Assembly: GCA_016929985.1 (NCBI GenBank)
Contig: JAFGIH010000708.1
Coordinates: 1 to 6,855 of the forward strand
DNA from: Thermoleophilia bacterium
GTDB taxonomy: Bacteria > Actinomycetota > Thermoleophilia > RBG-16-64-13
DNA length: 6,855 nt
Reading direction: 5' to 3'
The stretch's first letter is position 1. Each line of letters starts with the position of its first letter. The notes below the pieces were generated by a model. It was given only the letters and a program-made list of their open reading frames with translations, did no database searches and was not told the origin of the DNA. Positions 1-5,405 of the stretch are shown here, piece by piece. A program made the position numbers and the translations under genes.

Positions 1-47
1 ATCCCGTGCCCGGCGACCCGCCCACGGAACCCCCCACAGACCTCTAG
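1..47 (+). CDS. Possible 3' end of an upstream gene (partial, unidentified)
   Basis: Reading from base 3, the frame gives PVPGDPPTEPPTDL and then TAG at 45-47. This is a proline- and acid-rich tail of the kind often seen at the end of actinobacterial proteins. The stop would lie 28 bases before the next start, a normal intra-operon gap. There is too little to name a family, and the other two forward frames are also open here, so this could be non-coding. It is offered only as the likeliest reading of the left edge. Confidence 0.25.
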   Translation, partial: PVPGDPPTEPPTDL

Positions 48-63
48 ACCGGTTTCCACGAAC

Positions 64-69
64 GGAGAG
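64..69 (+). promoter_or_regulatory. Ribosome binding site of the FmdE-family gene
   Basis: GGAGAG ends 6 bases before the ATG at 76; counted from the GGAG core the gap is 8. It supports this ATG as the start. I see no convincing promoter in bases 1-63, so the gene may be transcribed from upstream. Confidence 0.7.
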
Positions 70-75
70 AACGCG

Positions 76-618
76 ATGCGGACTTTGGACGAAGACCTGC
101 AGATAGCCCATACCTTCCATGGTCACCTGTGCCACGGCATGGTGATGGGCGTCCGCATGGCCAGATACGGCTGTCAACAGTTGGGGATCGATGACCCCCC
201 GTCAAACCGCGACCTCATGGTCTACGTGGAGATGGACCGCTGCGCCAGCGACGCCGTAAGCGCGGTGACTGGGGTGACCCTGGGCCGCCGGCGCCTCAAG
301 TGGGTAGACTACGGGAAGCTCGCCGCCACCTTCGTCGACCTGGCCACCGGGCGCGCCGTACGAGTGGCTCCCCGACCTGAGGTGCCGCACGCCGGACGGG
401 AGAACGATCCGCTGGAGTTCTGGAACGACTGGACCGACGAGCAACTCTTCACCTGCACCCCCGTCACGGTGGCCATCCCCGAAGAGGACAAGCCCGGGCA
501 TCCTGTGCGAAGAGTGGTGTGCGAAGAGTGCGGTGAGGAGATCCAGGACGCCCGCGACGTGTGCGAGCGCGGCAAGACTCTCTGCCGGGCCTGCGCCTAC
601 GGCGCGTACTATCGCTAG
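76..618 (+). CDS. FmdE-family protein with C-terminal zinc ribbon
   Basis: A 180-residue soluble protein of the FmdE family (named after a gene in the archaeal formylmethanofuran dehydrogenase operon). The family signature is clear: HGHLCHG at residues 15-21, and Cys56 in the conserved CASDAVSAVTG block at 56-66, followed by the LGRRRL stretch. Cys19, His15/17 and Cys56 are the expected metal or active-site residues. A C-terminal zinc ribbon follows, with Cys149/Cys152 and Cys170/Cys173 in two C-x2-C knuckles and an aromatic end (AYGAYY). The length fits the domain-plus-ribbon form. In bacteria that lack methanofuran these proteins often occur near molybdenum or tungsten transport or cofactor genes, but the biochemical role is not settled, and no such neighbour is visible here. 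The start is supported by an upstream GGAGAG. The gene ends inside the stop codon of the convergent VanW gene, so there is no intergenic space for a terminator. Confidence 0.92.
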   Translation: MRTLDEDLQIAHTFHGHLCHGMVMGVRMARYGCQQLGIDDPPSNRDLMVYVEMDRCASDAVSAVTGVTLGRRRLKWVDYGKLAATFVDLATGRAVRVAPRPEVPHAGRENDPLEFWNDWTDEQLFTCTPVTVAIPEEDKPGHPVRRVVCEECGEEIQDARDVCERGKTLCRACAYGAYYR

Positions 619-2495
619 AACTCGGTGACCACCGTACTCGTCGGCCCCGGCTCGGGAGTGGTGGCCGTCGTCGAGGGCCCTGGTTTGGTCGTGGTCGTAG
701 TGGTTTTGACAGTAGTGCTGGTGGGCGGCTTGGTGCCCACCTCTATCACCTTCTGATACATCGGGAAGGTACTCACGAACTTATCGGTGCGCGAACGGCC
801 GTCCGGCCACGTGATGGTGCGCTTCACCGAGATCTGCCTGCCGTTCTGCCCGTTGATCTGGATGGCGGTTGTACCCACCCCCAGGGAGGTGTTGGTGACG
901 CTGGTCTCCGTGCGCTGCACGATGTTGTAGAAATCGCTGGTGGTGTAGTCCACCTCACGGCCGTCGTCGGTGCCGTAGATGTTGATGGTGGTGGTGACCC
1001 CATCGGAGGTTCCCCGGATCCAGATCCAGTGGCCGGTGTCGTTTCTGAACCTTAGGTTCTTGCCCTCCACGGTGACGGTCGCATCGCGGCCCTTGGGATA
1101 GTGATCGATGTAGATGGAGTGGTTCCAGCGCTCCACGATCTCGAGGCCGGCGAAGAACGCCGCGTTGTACATGGTGGTGGATACCTGGCAGATGCCGCCG
1201 CCGTAGACGTCCTCCAGCTTGCCTGGGCCTACGATGCCGGGCGCCTTCCGGTAGCCGCGGGCCTCAGTGCGAGGTCCGACGATTCTTTCGAAGTCGTAGA
1301 CTTCCCCGGACGCGAGTTTCACATCGGTTGCGTACTCGGTGGTGATACGTACGTTGTTCTGCCGGTCGGCGGTGCCGCCGTACTCCGTGGTGTAGCTGGC
1401 CAGGCGGTCCGTGATGCCCATGGCCTTGGCCTTCTCAGTACTGAGTTCCGGCTCGGTTGTCTTCACCACGACCTGGGCCGTGCGCCCGGTCGCCTTGAGT
1501 GAAGCTTGCGTGATAGCCTCGGCCGTTTTCTCGCGGTCGAGCGCCTTGCCGGGCACCCCCGGTTCGACCCAAGCCTTGGTGCCGTCGCTCTTGAACGTGG
1601 CGTTGACCGGCTTGGTTGCTACCTTCTCAGCGATCTTGTCGAAGAACGGGTCCATCTTGTCGGCGGAGATGTAAGGCACCGGAGTTGAGATGCCACCCAC
1701 GTCCTGGGAGGCGAAGTCCATGTAGGCGACGATCTTCTCCGGCTCCAGCGTCCACTGACTACCGCCGCTGGCAACCACAATAGGGCCGCTGATCATGGTC
1801 TCGGCCAACTGCCGGATGGACGCGTTGTCTTCGGCCTTGACGTCGGGCTCCTTGACCACCATAGGCACGGCGATCTCAGTGGCGTGCAGTGTGAAGAGAA
1901 TCGCCTCAAGCTGCCCGCGCAGGGCCTCCCGGTCGACGACGTTGCCCTCTTTCCCCTCCAGCACCCTGACCTGCCCATTCTCGATGGCCACCGAGGCATT
2001 CACCGGAGGGACGTCCAGCCGCCGGGCGACATCGGCTATGACTTCATCCAACGAGGAGTCGTCGATAGCGCCTTCCAGAGCGACATCCTCATCGGAGAAG
2101 TAGAGCTTGAAGCGTTTGAGCAGATCGACGACGAAGTTGCGGTCGCGCGTGACGTTCAAGGCGTTGATCACCGCGCCCTCCACGTCGAGCTCGAGCCCCA
2201 CATCGCTCGGCAGAACGTTCCAGGTGTTGTCGCCGCTCTTGAGGATTATGGGGTTGTCCAGCGTCTCGTGTACATACGTGCTGAGTTTGGCCACTGCCTC
2301 GTCGTGGCTGAGCCCGCCGAGACTCAGCCCCTGGTCGCCGGCGACGTTGACCCCGGCGTGTACCTTGTTGTAGTAGAGCGAGGAGTCGACTAGGATGGCC
2401 AGCGCAACGACGAACAGCACGACTCCGGCGGCTATGAAGATATTGAGCCGCCTCTTGGCGCGCCGACGCTTTTGACTGACACTCTGATTCGCCAA
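615..2495 (-). CDS. Membrane-anchored VanW-domain protein with G5-like domain and Thr/Pro tail
   Basis: Starting at the TTG at 2495 the protein has 626 residues. A basic N-terminus (KRRRAKRR, 9-16) precedes one membrane segment at about 18-36, so the rest is extracytoplasmic. Residues about 45-350 look like tandem peptidoglycan-binding_4 / YoaR-type domains. The VanW domain spans about 362-500, with its core GGGICQVSTTMYNAAF at 432-447 and WNHSIYIDHYP at about 457-467. A G5-like domain (about 521-588) ends in VIEVGTK, and a Thr/Pro/Lys tail closes the protein (589-626). VanW is named after an accessory gene of vancomycin-resistance clusters, but stand-alone copies like this are common in Gram-positives and are not evidence of resistance; the likely role is peptidoglycan binding or remodelling. 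TTG 2495 was chosen because AGGAG lies 11 bases upstream and the protein then begins just before the basic patch. The frame stays open to an ATG at 2612, but that adds 39 non-family residues (CRRCTDYRSEDG) overlapping birA. Confidence 0.93.
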   Translation of the reverse strand: MANQSVSQKRRRAKRRLNIFIAAGVVLFVVALAILVDSSLYYNKVHAGVNVAGDQGLSLGGLSHDEAVAKLSTYVHETLDNPIILKSGDNTWNVLPSDVGLELDVEGAVINALNVTRDRNFVVDLLKRFKLYFSDEDVALEGAIDDSSLDEVIADVARRLDVPPVNASVAIENGQVRVLEGKEGNVVDREALRGQLEAILFTLHATEIAVPMVVKEPDVKAEDNASIRQLAETMISGPIVVASGGSQWTLEPEKIVAYMDFASQDVGGISTPVPYISADKMDPFFDKIAEKVATKPVNATFKSDGTKAWVEPGVPGKALDREKTAEAITQASLKATGRTAQVVVKTTEPELSTEKAKAMGITDRLASYTTEYGGTADRQNNVRITTEYATDVKLASGEVYDFERIVGPRTEARGYRKAPGIVGPGKLEDVYGGGICQVSTTMYNAAFFAGLEIVERWNHSIYIDHYPKGRDATVTVEGKNLRFRNDTGHWIWIRGTSDGVTTTINIYGTDDGREVDYTTSDFYNIVQRTETSVTNTSLGVGTTAIQINGQNGRQISVKRTITWPDGRSRTDKFVSTFPMYQKVIEVGTKPPTSTTVKTTTTTTKPGPSTTATTPEPGPTSTVVTEF

Positions 2496-2506
2496 GGAAG
2501 GTGCAG

Positions 2507-2511
2507 CTCCT
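2507..2511 (-). promoter_or_regulatory. Ribosome binding site that decides the VanW TTG start
   Basis: On the minus strand AGGAG lies 11 bases before the TTG at 2495. The gap is slightly long, but uppP in this window shows the same AAGGGA-N11-TTG arrangement. It argues against the upstream ATG at 2612, which would run through the divergent promoter region and into birA. Confidence 0.6.
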
Positions 2512-2528
2512 GAGATCGCGGACAAGAC

Positions 2529-2537
2529 AGAATAGCA
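2529..2537 (-). promoter_or_regulatory. Possible extended -10 promoter element for the VanW gene
   Basis: The minus strand reads TGCTATTCT, an extended -10 (TGn plus TATTCT, 5 of 6 to TATAAT). It would place the transcript start near 2522, just upstream of the AGGAG. No good -35 is visible 16-18 bases upstream, which extended -10 promoters can tolerate. The position fits the TTG start model but would be inside the coding frame if the ATG at 2612 were used. Confidence 0.35.
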
Positions 2538-2565
2538 GATACGGCCGTCCTCAGAGCGGTAATCC

Positions 2566-3798
2566 GTGCATCTGCGGCATTTTTTCCGCGCCGTGAGCGG
2601 TCTGTCGCCCACCGACCGTCTGGATATCGCCGTGGCTCAGGACCTTGTGACGGCGGGGCAGGCTCGACGCGTCGCGCTGGCGCTCGAGCTCCTGCGAACC
2701 TTGCCAGACGCGGAAGTGGGCACGTTCGCGCCGGGCTTCGCCGCGTCCGTGTCCGGCGAGGCGCTGGGCGGAGCCCTCGGCCTTTCGCGCGCTGCCGTCC
2801 ATAAGCACGTGGAGCATCTCCGCACACTCGGTTTCGCCATCGCCACCGTGGCGGGAGCGGGGTACCGGCTTGAGCGGCCCTTCGACGATCTGGTGGCTGC
2901 GGAGGCCGTCTTACCCTGCTTGCTGAGTCTCCTCCCGGCGGACCCTGTCTGGACCGCCGGACTGCCCTACCGCCATGTCGCCGGCTGCAGTTCGACGAAC
3001 GCCGAGCTGAAGGTTCTTGCTGCCACGGCGCCCGCGGGGACGGCATTGGTGGCCGACGAACAGACCGGGGGCCGGGGCCGCTTGGGCCGCACCTGGGTGA
3101 GCCGGCGGGGACAGGATCTGACCTTCTCGGTACTGCTGCGCCCCAACCTGGGACCCGCCCAGGCCCATCTTCTCTCACTGGCGGCCGCGCTGGCGGTCGC
3201 CGAGGTTTTGGAAGACCTGGAGGGTCTGGAGGGCCGGGTGGCGATCAAGTGGCCCAACGATGTGCTGATGGGCGGCAGGAAGGTCTGCGGCATCCTTCTG
3301 GAGGGATCCATGGATGCGGACCGCCTGCAGTGGGTGGTCGCGGGGATCGGTCTGAACGTCAACAGCGACCCAGAGGCGCTCCTGCGAGGGTTGGACCCGA
3401 ATCAGGAGCGGGAGTGGCGAGGCAAGCCGGCGCCCACCTCGCTACATGAGGAGTTGGGTCACGAGATCAGCCGGGCGCCGTTGCTGGCCCGGCTTCTGGT
3501 GCGGTTGACTCAGCGGTGGAAGGAGGTGGAGAGGCCGGAGCTTCTCGAGGGGCTTCAGCGCCGTGACGTCCTGGTCGGGCGACATGTCGAGGTGCTGTCC
3601 GGGCCGCCACTCGACGAGCCGGTGGTATCGGGCGAGGCTGTGGGCATCGGGCCCGTGGGGCAACTGCTGGTGCGGGTCGCTTCGGGCGAGACGGTGCCGG
3701 TTTTCGCGGGAGACGTCACGGTGATGAGCCTTGAGCCGCCGCTTGGATCCGGGGTGCACGGATCCGGGCCGGTAAACCCCGACCACAGTGGTGGTTGA
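2566..3798 (+). CDS. birA: Bifunctional biotin-[acetyl-CoA-carboxylase] ligase / biotin operon repressor
   Basis: BirA activates biotin to biotinoyl-5'-AMP, attaches it to the carrier lysine of biotin-dependent carboxylases and, with this N-terminal domain, acts as a biotin-sensing repressor. A winged helix-turn-helix lies at about 36-103, with the recognition helix around LGLSRAAVHKHVEHLR and the wing ending GAGYRL. The catalytic domain follows: SSTN 142-145, the biotinoyl-AMP loop GGRGRLGRTW 168-177, KWPNDVL 228-234 with catalytic-type Lys228, GRKVCGILLE 237-246, and GIGLNVN 260-266. A C-terminal SH3-like domain (about 335-390) ends VTVMSLE. The last 20 residues are Gly/Pro/Ser-rich and not part of the usual fold; their DNA contains the bioY operator. 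Length is 410 residues from the GTG at 2566, against about 320 in E. coli. The start is uncertain: GCGGTAATC before 2566 is a weak ribosome site, and GTGs at 2593, 2632 and 2647 are in frame, with the last two still keeping the whole helix-turn-helix. Confidence 0.95.
   Translation: MHLRHFFRAVSGLSPTDRLDIAVAQDLVTAGQARRVALALELLRTLPDAEVGTFAPGFAASVSGEALGGALGLSRAAVHKHVEHLRTLGFAIATVAGAGYRLERPFDDLVAAEAVLPCLLSLLPADPVWTAGLPYRHVAGCSSTNAELKVLAATAPAGTALVADEQTGGRGRLGRTWVSRRGQDLTFSVLLRPNLGPAQAHLLSLAAALAVAEVLEDLEGLEGRVAIKWPNDVLMGGRKVCGILLEGSMDADRLQWVVAGIGLNVNSDPEALLRGLDPNQEREWRGKPAPTSLHEELGHEISRAPLLARLLVRLTQRWKEVERPELLEGLQRRDVLVGRHVEVLSGPPLDEPVVSGEAVGIGPVGQLLVRVASGETVPVFAGDVTVMSLEPPLGSGVHGSGPVNPDHSGG
3745..3765 (+). 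repeat. Perfect 7-bp hairpin at the end of birA
   Basis: GGATCCG (3745-3751) and CGGATCC (3759-3765) form a perfect 7-bp stem around the 7-base loop GGGTGCA. It lies in the DNA encoding the Gly/Pro tail of BirA, directly before the operator. No T-run follows, so it is not a standard intrinsic terminator. It could fold in the birA mRNA, or be a by-product of two BamHI-type hexamers. Confidence 0.5.
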
Positions 3799-3801
3799 CA
3801 G
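3770..3801 (+). promoter_or_regulatory. Candidate BirA operator (biotin-responsive)
   Basis: The sequence is CGGTAAACC-N14-GGTTGACAG. The known BirA binding signal in bacteria is TTGTAAACC-N14/15-GGTTTACAA, so each half matches 7 of 9 and the spacer length is exact. It sits between a regulatory-type birA and bioY, where a BirA site is expected. The right half covers the -35 box of the predicted bioY promoter, so binding would block RNA polymerase. The spacer also contains a perfect inner palindrome, ACCAC-A-GTGGT (3782-3792). The site overlaps the last birA codons and the TGA at 3796-3798. Confidence 0.68.
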
Positions 3802-3824
3802 ACTGGACACGCGCTCGATAGACT
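3795..3824 (+). promoter_or_regulatory. Predicted bioY promoter
   Basis: A perfect TTGACA -35 (3795-3800) is followed after 18 bases by TAGACT (3819-3824), which fits the actinobacterial TANNNT -10 pattern. Transcription would start near 3831, giving a leader of about 40 bases before the bioY ATG. The -35 lies within the right half of the candidate BirA operator. Confidence 0.6.
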
Positions 3825-3856
3825 CCGAAACGTCAATGGCGAAGGGGCCGGGCAGG

Positions 3857-3863
3857 AAGGGGA
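3857..3863 (+). promoter_or_regulatory. Ribosome binding site of bioY
   Basis: AAGGGGA ends 7 bases before the ATG at 3871. Spacing and strength are good and fix the bioY start. Confidence 0.75.
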
Positions 3864-3870
3864 TAGCGCC

Positions 3871-4515
3871 ATGAGGCGGAACTCTCGAGACATCGCAGCG
3901 GTGCAGTCTGCAGATCCGCGCGCGCTGCTCGGCGCGGCGGCCCGCTCAACGGTTCTTGCCGCGACACTTGTAACCGCGGGGGTGGCGGCTCTTACCGCGG
4001 GGGCTTGGCTGTCAGTGCCCTTCTACCCGGTGCCGCTCACGATGCAGACTCTGGCGGTGCTGGTGGTCGGAGGTCTACTCGGCCCCAGACTGGGCGTCGC
4101 CGCCGTCACCTCATATCTCGCTCTGGGTCTGGCTGGGGCTCCGGTGTTCCACGCCGGTCTTGGCGGTCCCGCAGTGCTTCTCGGGCCCACCGGGGGCTAT
4201 CTGCTGGGGTTCTTGCCGGCAGCTCTGTTGATGGGCCTGCTGGCCCAGCGCGCGCGGCGGAGTGGTCTCGGGGGGCGTGCCTCCTTCCGTGCCACGGTGC
4301 GTCTGGTCACCGGCGCGGCGCTGGCCGAAGCGGCCATCTACACTCTGGGGGTGTCGTGGCTTGCTGTCGCGTACGCGGGGGGGGATCTCCGGCAGGCGGT
4401 CGCGGTAGGCCTTGTCCCGTACCTGCTCGGTGATCTGCTGAAGATGGCCGTGGCGGTCGGGGCGGTCAAGCTGGGCGCCCGCGCCCTCGGCCGGTGGGGG
4501 TCGCTGCCCGTCTAG
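3871..4515 (+). CDS. bioY: Biotin transporter BioY (ECF-type substrate-binding subunit)
   Basis: BioY is the membrane substrate-binding (S) component that captures biotin. It works with the ECF energising module (transmembrane EcfT plus two ATPases) or, in some bacteria, alone. The 214-residue protein is strongly hydrophobic with about six membrane segments. Family motifs are VPLTMQTLAVLVVGGLLGPR (54-73), the loop with PVFHAGLGGP (91-100), LGPTGGYLLGF (104-114), and the late YLLGDLLKMAVA (184-195) with its conserved Asp188 and Lys191. The first 25 residues are a polar cytoplasmic extension before the first helix. Its own promoter and candidate BirA operator lie directly upstream, so expression should fall when biotin is plentiful. 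No ecfA/ecfT genes are in the window, so it must use modules encoded elsewhere or act solo. uppP follows 50 bases after the stop, probably on the same transcript. Confidence 0.96.
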   Translation: MRRNSRDIAAVQSADPRALLGAAARSTVLAATLVTAGVAALTAGAWLSVPFYPVPLTMQTLAVLVVGGLLGPRLGVAAVTSYLALGLAGAPVFHAGLGGPAVLLGPTGGYLLGFLPAALLMGLLAQRARRSGLGGRASFRATVRLVTGAALAEAAIYTLGVSWLAVAYAGGDLRQAVAVGLVPYLLGDLLKMAVAVGAVKLGARALGRWGSLPV

Positions 4516-4523
4516 GTGATATC

Positions 4524-4543
4524 CTGCCTGCCACTACAGGCAG
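4524..4543 (+). repeat. Perfect 7-bp hairpin between bioY and uppP
   Basis: CTGCCTG (4524-4530) and CAGGCAG (4537-4543) pair perfectly around the 6-base loop CCACTA. It fills most of the 50-base gap and ends five bases before the uppP ribosome site. No T-run follows, so it is not a canonical terminator. It could act as a processing or 3'-end stabilising structure, or partly attenuate read-through from bioY. Confidence 0.6.
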
Positions 4544-4548
4544 CCCAG

Positions 4549-4554
4549 AAGGGA
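4549..4554 (+). promoter_or_regulatory. Ribosome binding site that decides the uppP start
   Basis: AAGGGA lies 11 bases before the TTG at 4566 and 17 before the GTG at 4572, so the TTG is preferred. The farther upstream in-frame GTG at 4494 would overlap bioY by 22 bases and put this purine stretch and the hairpin inside coding sequence. Confidence 0.6.
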
Positions 4555-4565
4555 ACTATCGCGGT

Positions 4566-5384
4566 TTGAGCGTGCTCGATGCTCTCATACTCGGAGTCGT
4601 GCAGGGCCTGACCGAGTTCCTGCCGGTCTCCAGTTCAGGTCATCTGGTACTGGTTCCCGAGTTCTTCAACATCCCCGCCCCCACCTTGGCGTTCGACGTG
4701 CTCGTGCACGTGGCCACTCTCCTCGCCGTGCTCGGGTACTTCATACGCGACATAGCCAAGATCGTGCTTTCTGTGGTGGCGCCACGACGCCTGGAGCGGC
4801 AAGAGGTCAAGTTCTGGCGGCGCATACTCCTGTGGATGATCATGGGGTCCATCCCGGCGGCGCTGGCCGGCTTCCTGCTCGACGACTTCTTCGAGAGCCT
4901 TTTCGACAGCACCCTCGCGGTCGGGGTTTTCCTGATAGTGACCAGCCTGCTGCTGTGGGGCTCCGACTTCGCTCTGGGCCGGGTGAGGCGTGATCCTGCC
5001 GCGCTCGACAAGATGCGCGCCCCGGATGCCATCATCGTAGGCTGCTTCCAAGCCCTGGCCATCGCCCCCGGTCTCAGCAGGTCGGGCTCGACCATCGCGG
5101 CGGGCGTGTTCTTGGGCTTCGACCGGCCCTCCGCGGCCCGCTTCTCGTTCTTGCTCAGCATCCCCGTGATCTTCGGGGCCTTCATATCCCAAGTGACGGA
5201 TATCGCCGGGGGGTTCGCCGGAGCCAGCGGGGCGGCCTACGCGGTGGGGGCGATCGCAGCTGCGATCTCGGGTTTCGTGGCTGTCTGGGCACTCATGCGG
5301 TATGTGAGGGCGCATCGGATGACGGTCTTTGCCGTCTACACGGCGGTGCTGGGAATCATCGTGATAGTGCTCTCGTTGGTTTAG
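4566..5384 (+). CDS. uppP: Undecaprenyl-diphosphatase UppP (BacA family)
   Basis: UppP removes one phosphate from undecaprenyl pyrophosphate, recycling the lipid carrier that exports peptidoglycan and other surface-glycan precursors. High dosage of this family gives bacitracin tolerance. From the TTG at 4566 it is 272 residues, the normal family length. The family's (E/Q)xxxE motif is seen as QGLTE (Gln13, Glu17), running into FLPVSSSGH with His26. The second signature, PGLSRSGST (168-176), carries catalytic-type Arg172. The remainder is polytopic membrane protein, with hydrophobic stretches around 45-70, 88-106, 117-133, 192-209, 222-245 and 253-271. The deacetylase start is 21 bases beyond the stop, and the gap to bioY is only 50 bases, so the three genes likely form one unit. 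The start is moderately sure; the identity is very sure. Confidence 0.96.
   Translation: MSVLDALILGVVQGLTEFLPVSSSGHLVLVPEFFNIPAPTLAFDVLVHVATLLAVLGYFIRDIAKIVLSVVAPRRLERQEVKFWRRILLWMIMGSIPAALAGFLLDDFFESLFDSTLAVGVFLIVTSLLLWGSDFALGRVRRDPAALDKMRAPDAIIVGCFQALAIAPGLSRSGSTIAAGVFLGFDRPSAARFSFLLSIPVIFGAFISQVTDIAGGFAGASGAAYAVGAIAAAISGFVAVWALMRYVRAHRMTVFAVYTAVLGIIVIVLSLV
5252..5267 (+). repeat. 16-bp perfect palindrome inside uppP
   Basis: GATCGCAGCTGCGATC is its own reverse complement and overlaps an octamer GCGATCGC (5250-5257). It encodes part of an Ala/Ile membrane helix (AIAAAIS), where repeated GCG ATC codons can produce such symmetry by chance. No function is assigned. Confidence 0.4.
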
Positions 5385-5405
5385 GAGAACGTGGAAGAGG
5401 AGGCC

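Noticed and set aside
561..1055. Long plus-strand frames across the VanW gene (also 1101-1502, 1884-2393)
   Set aside because: They are shadows in GC-rich DNA with no family motif, while the minus strand shows a full, motif-confirmed VanW protein.
2472..2477. TTGACT as a -35 box for birA on the plus strand
   Set aside because: No acceptable -10 lies 16-18 bases downstream, and the site is inside the VanW coding sequence.
615..2495. Vancomycin-resistance locus
   Set aside because: A VanW domain alone is widespread in Gram-positives. No vanHAX ligase, dehydrogenase or dipeptidase gene is present.
2496..2612. N-terminal extension of the VanW protein back to the ATG at 2612, with a Cys pair resembling a metal site
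   Set aside because: It overlaps birA, lacks a ribosome site, precedes the basic-plus-membrane start expected of this protein type, and would include the likely -10 element. The TTG at 2495 has AGGAG upstream.
3745..3765. Intrinsic terminator for birA
   Set aside because: The stem is perfect but lies inside coding sequence and has no following T-run.
3825..3870. Riboswitch in the bioY leader
   Set aside because: The predicted leader is only about 40 bases, too short for a known aptamer, and a protein operator explains the control.
4494..4565. Longer uppP starting at the GTG at 4494
   Set aside because: It would add 24 residues not found in the family, overlap bioY by 22 bases and translate the hairpin and ribosome site.
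4635..5315. Long minus-strand frames across uppP and similar ones under the deacetylase gene (5421-6473)
   Set aside because: Their composition is rich in His, Arg and Gly with no recognisable domain; the plus strand encodes proteins with clear catalytic motifs.
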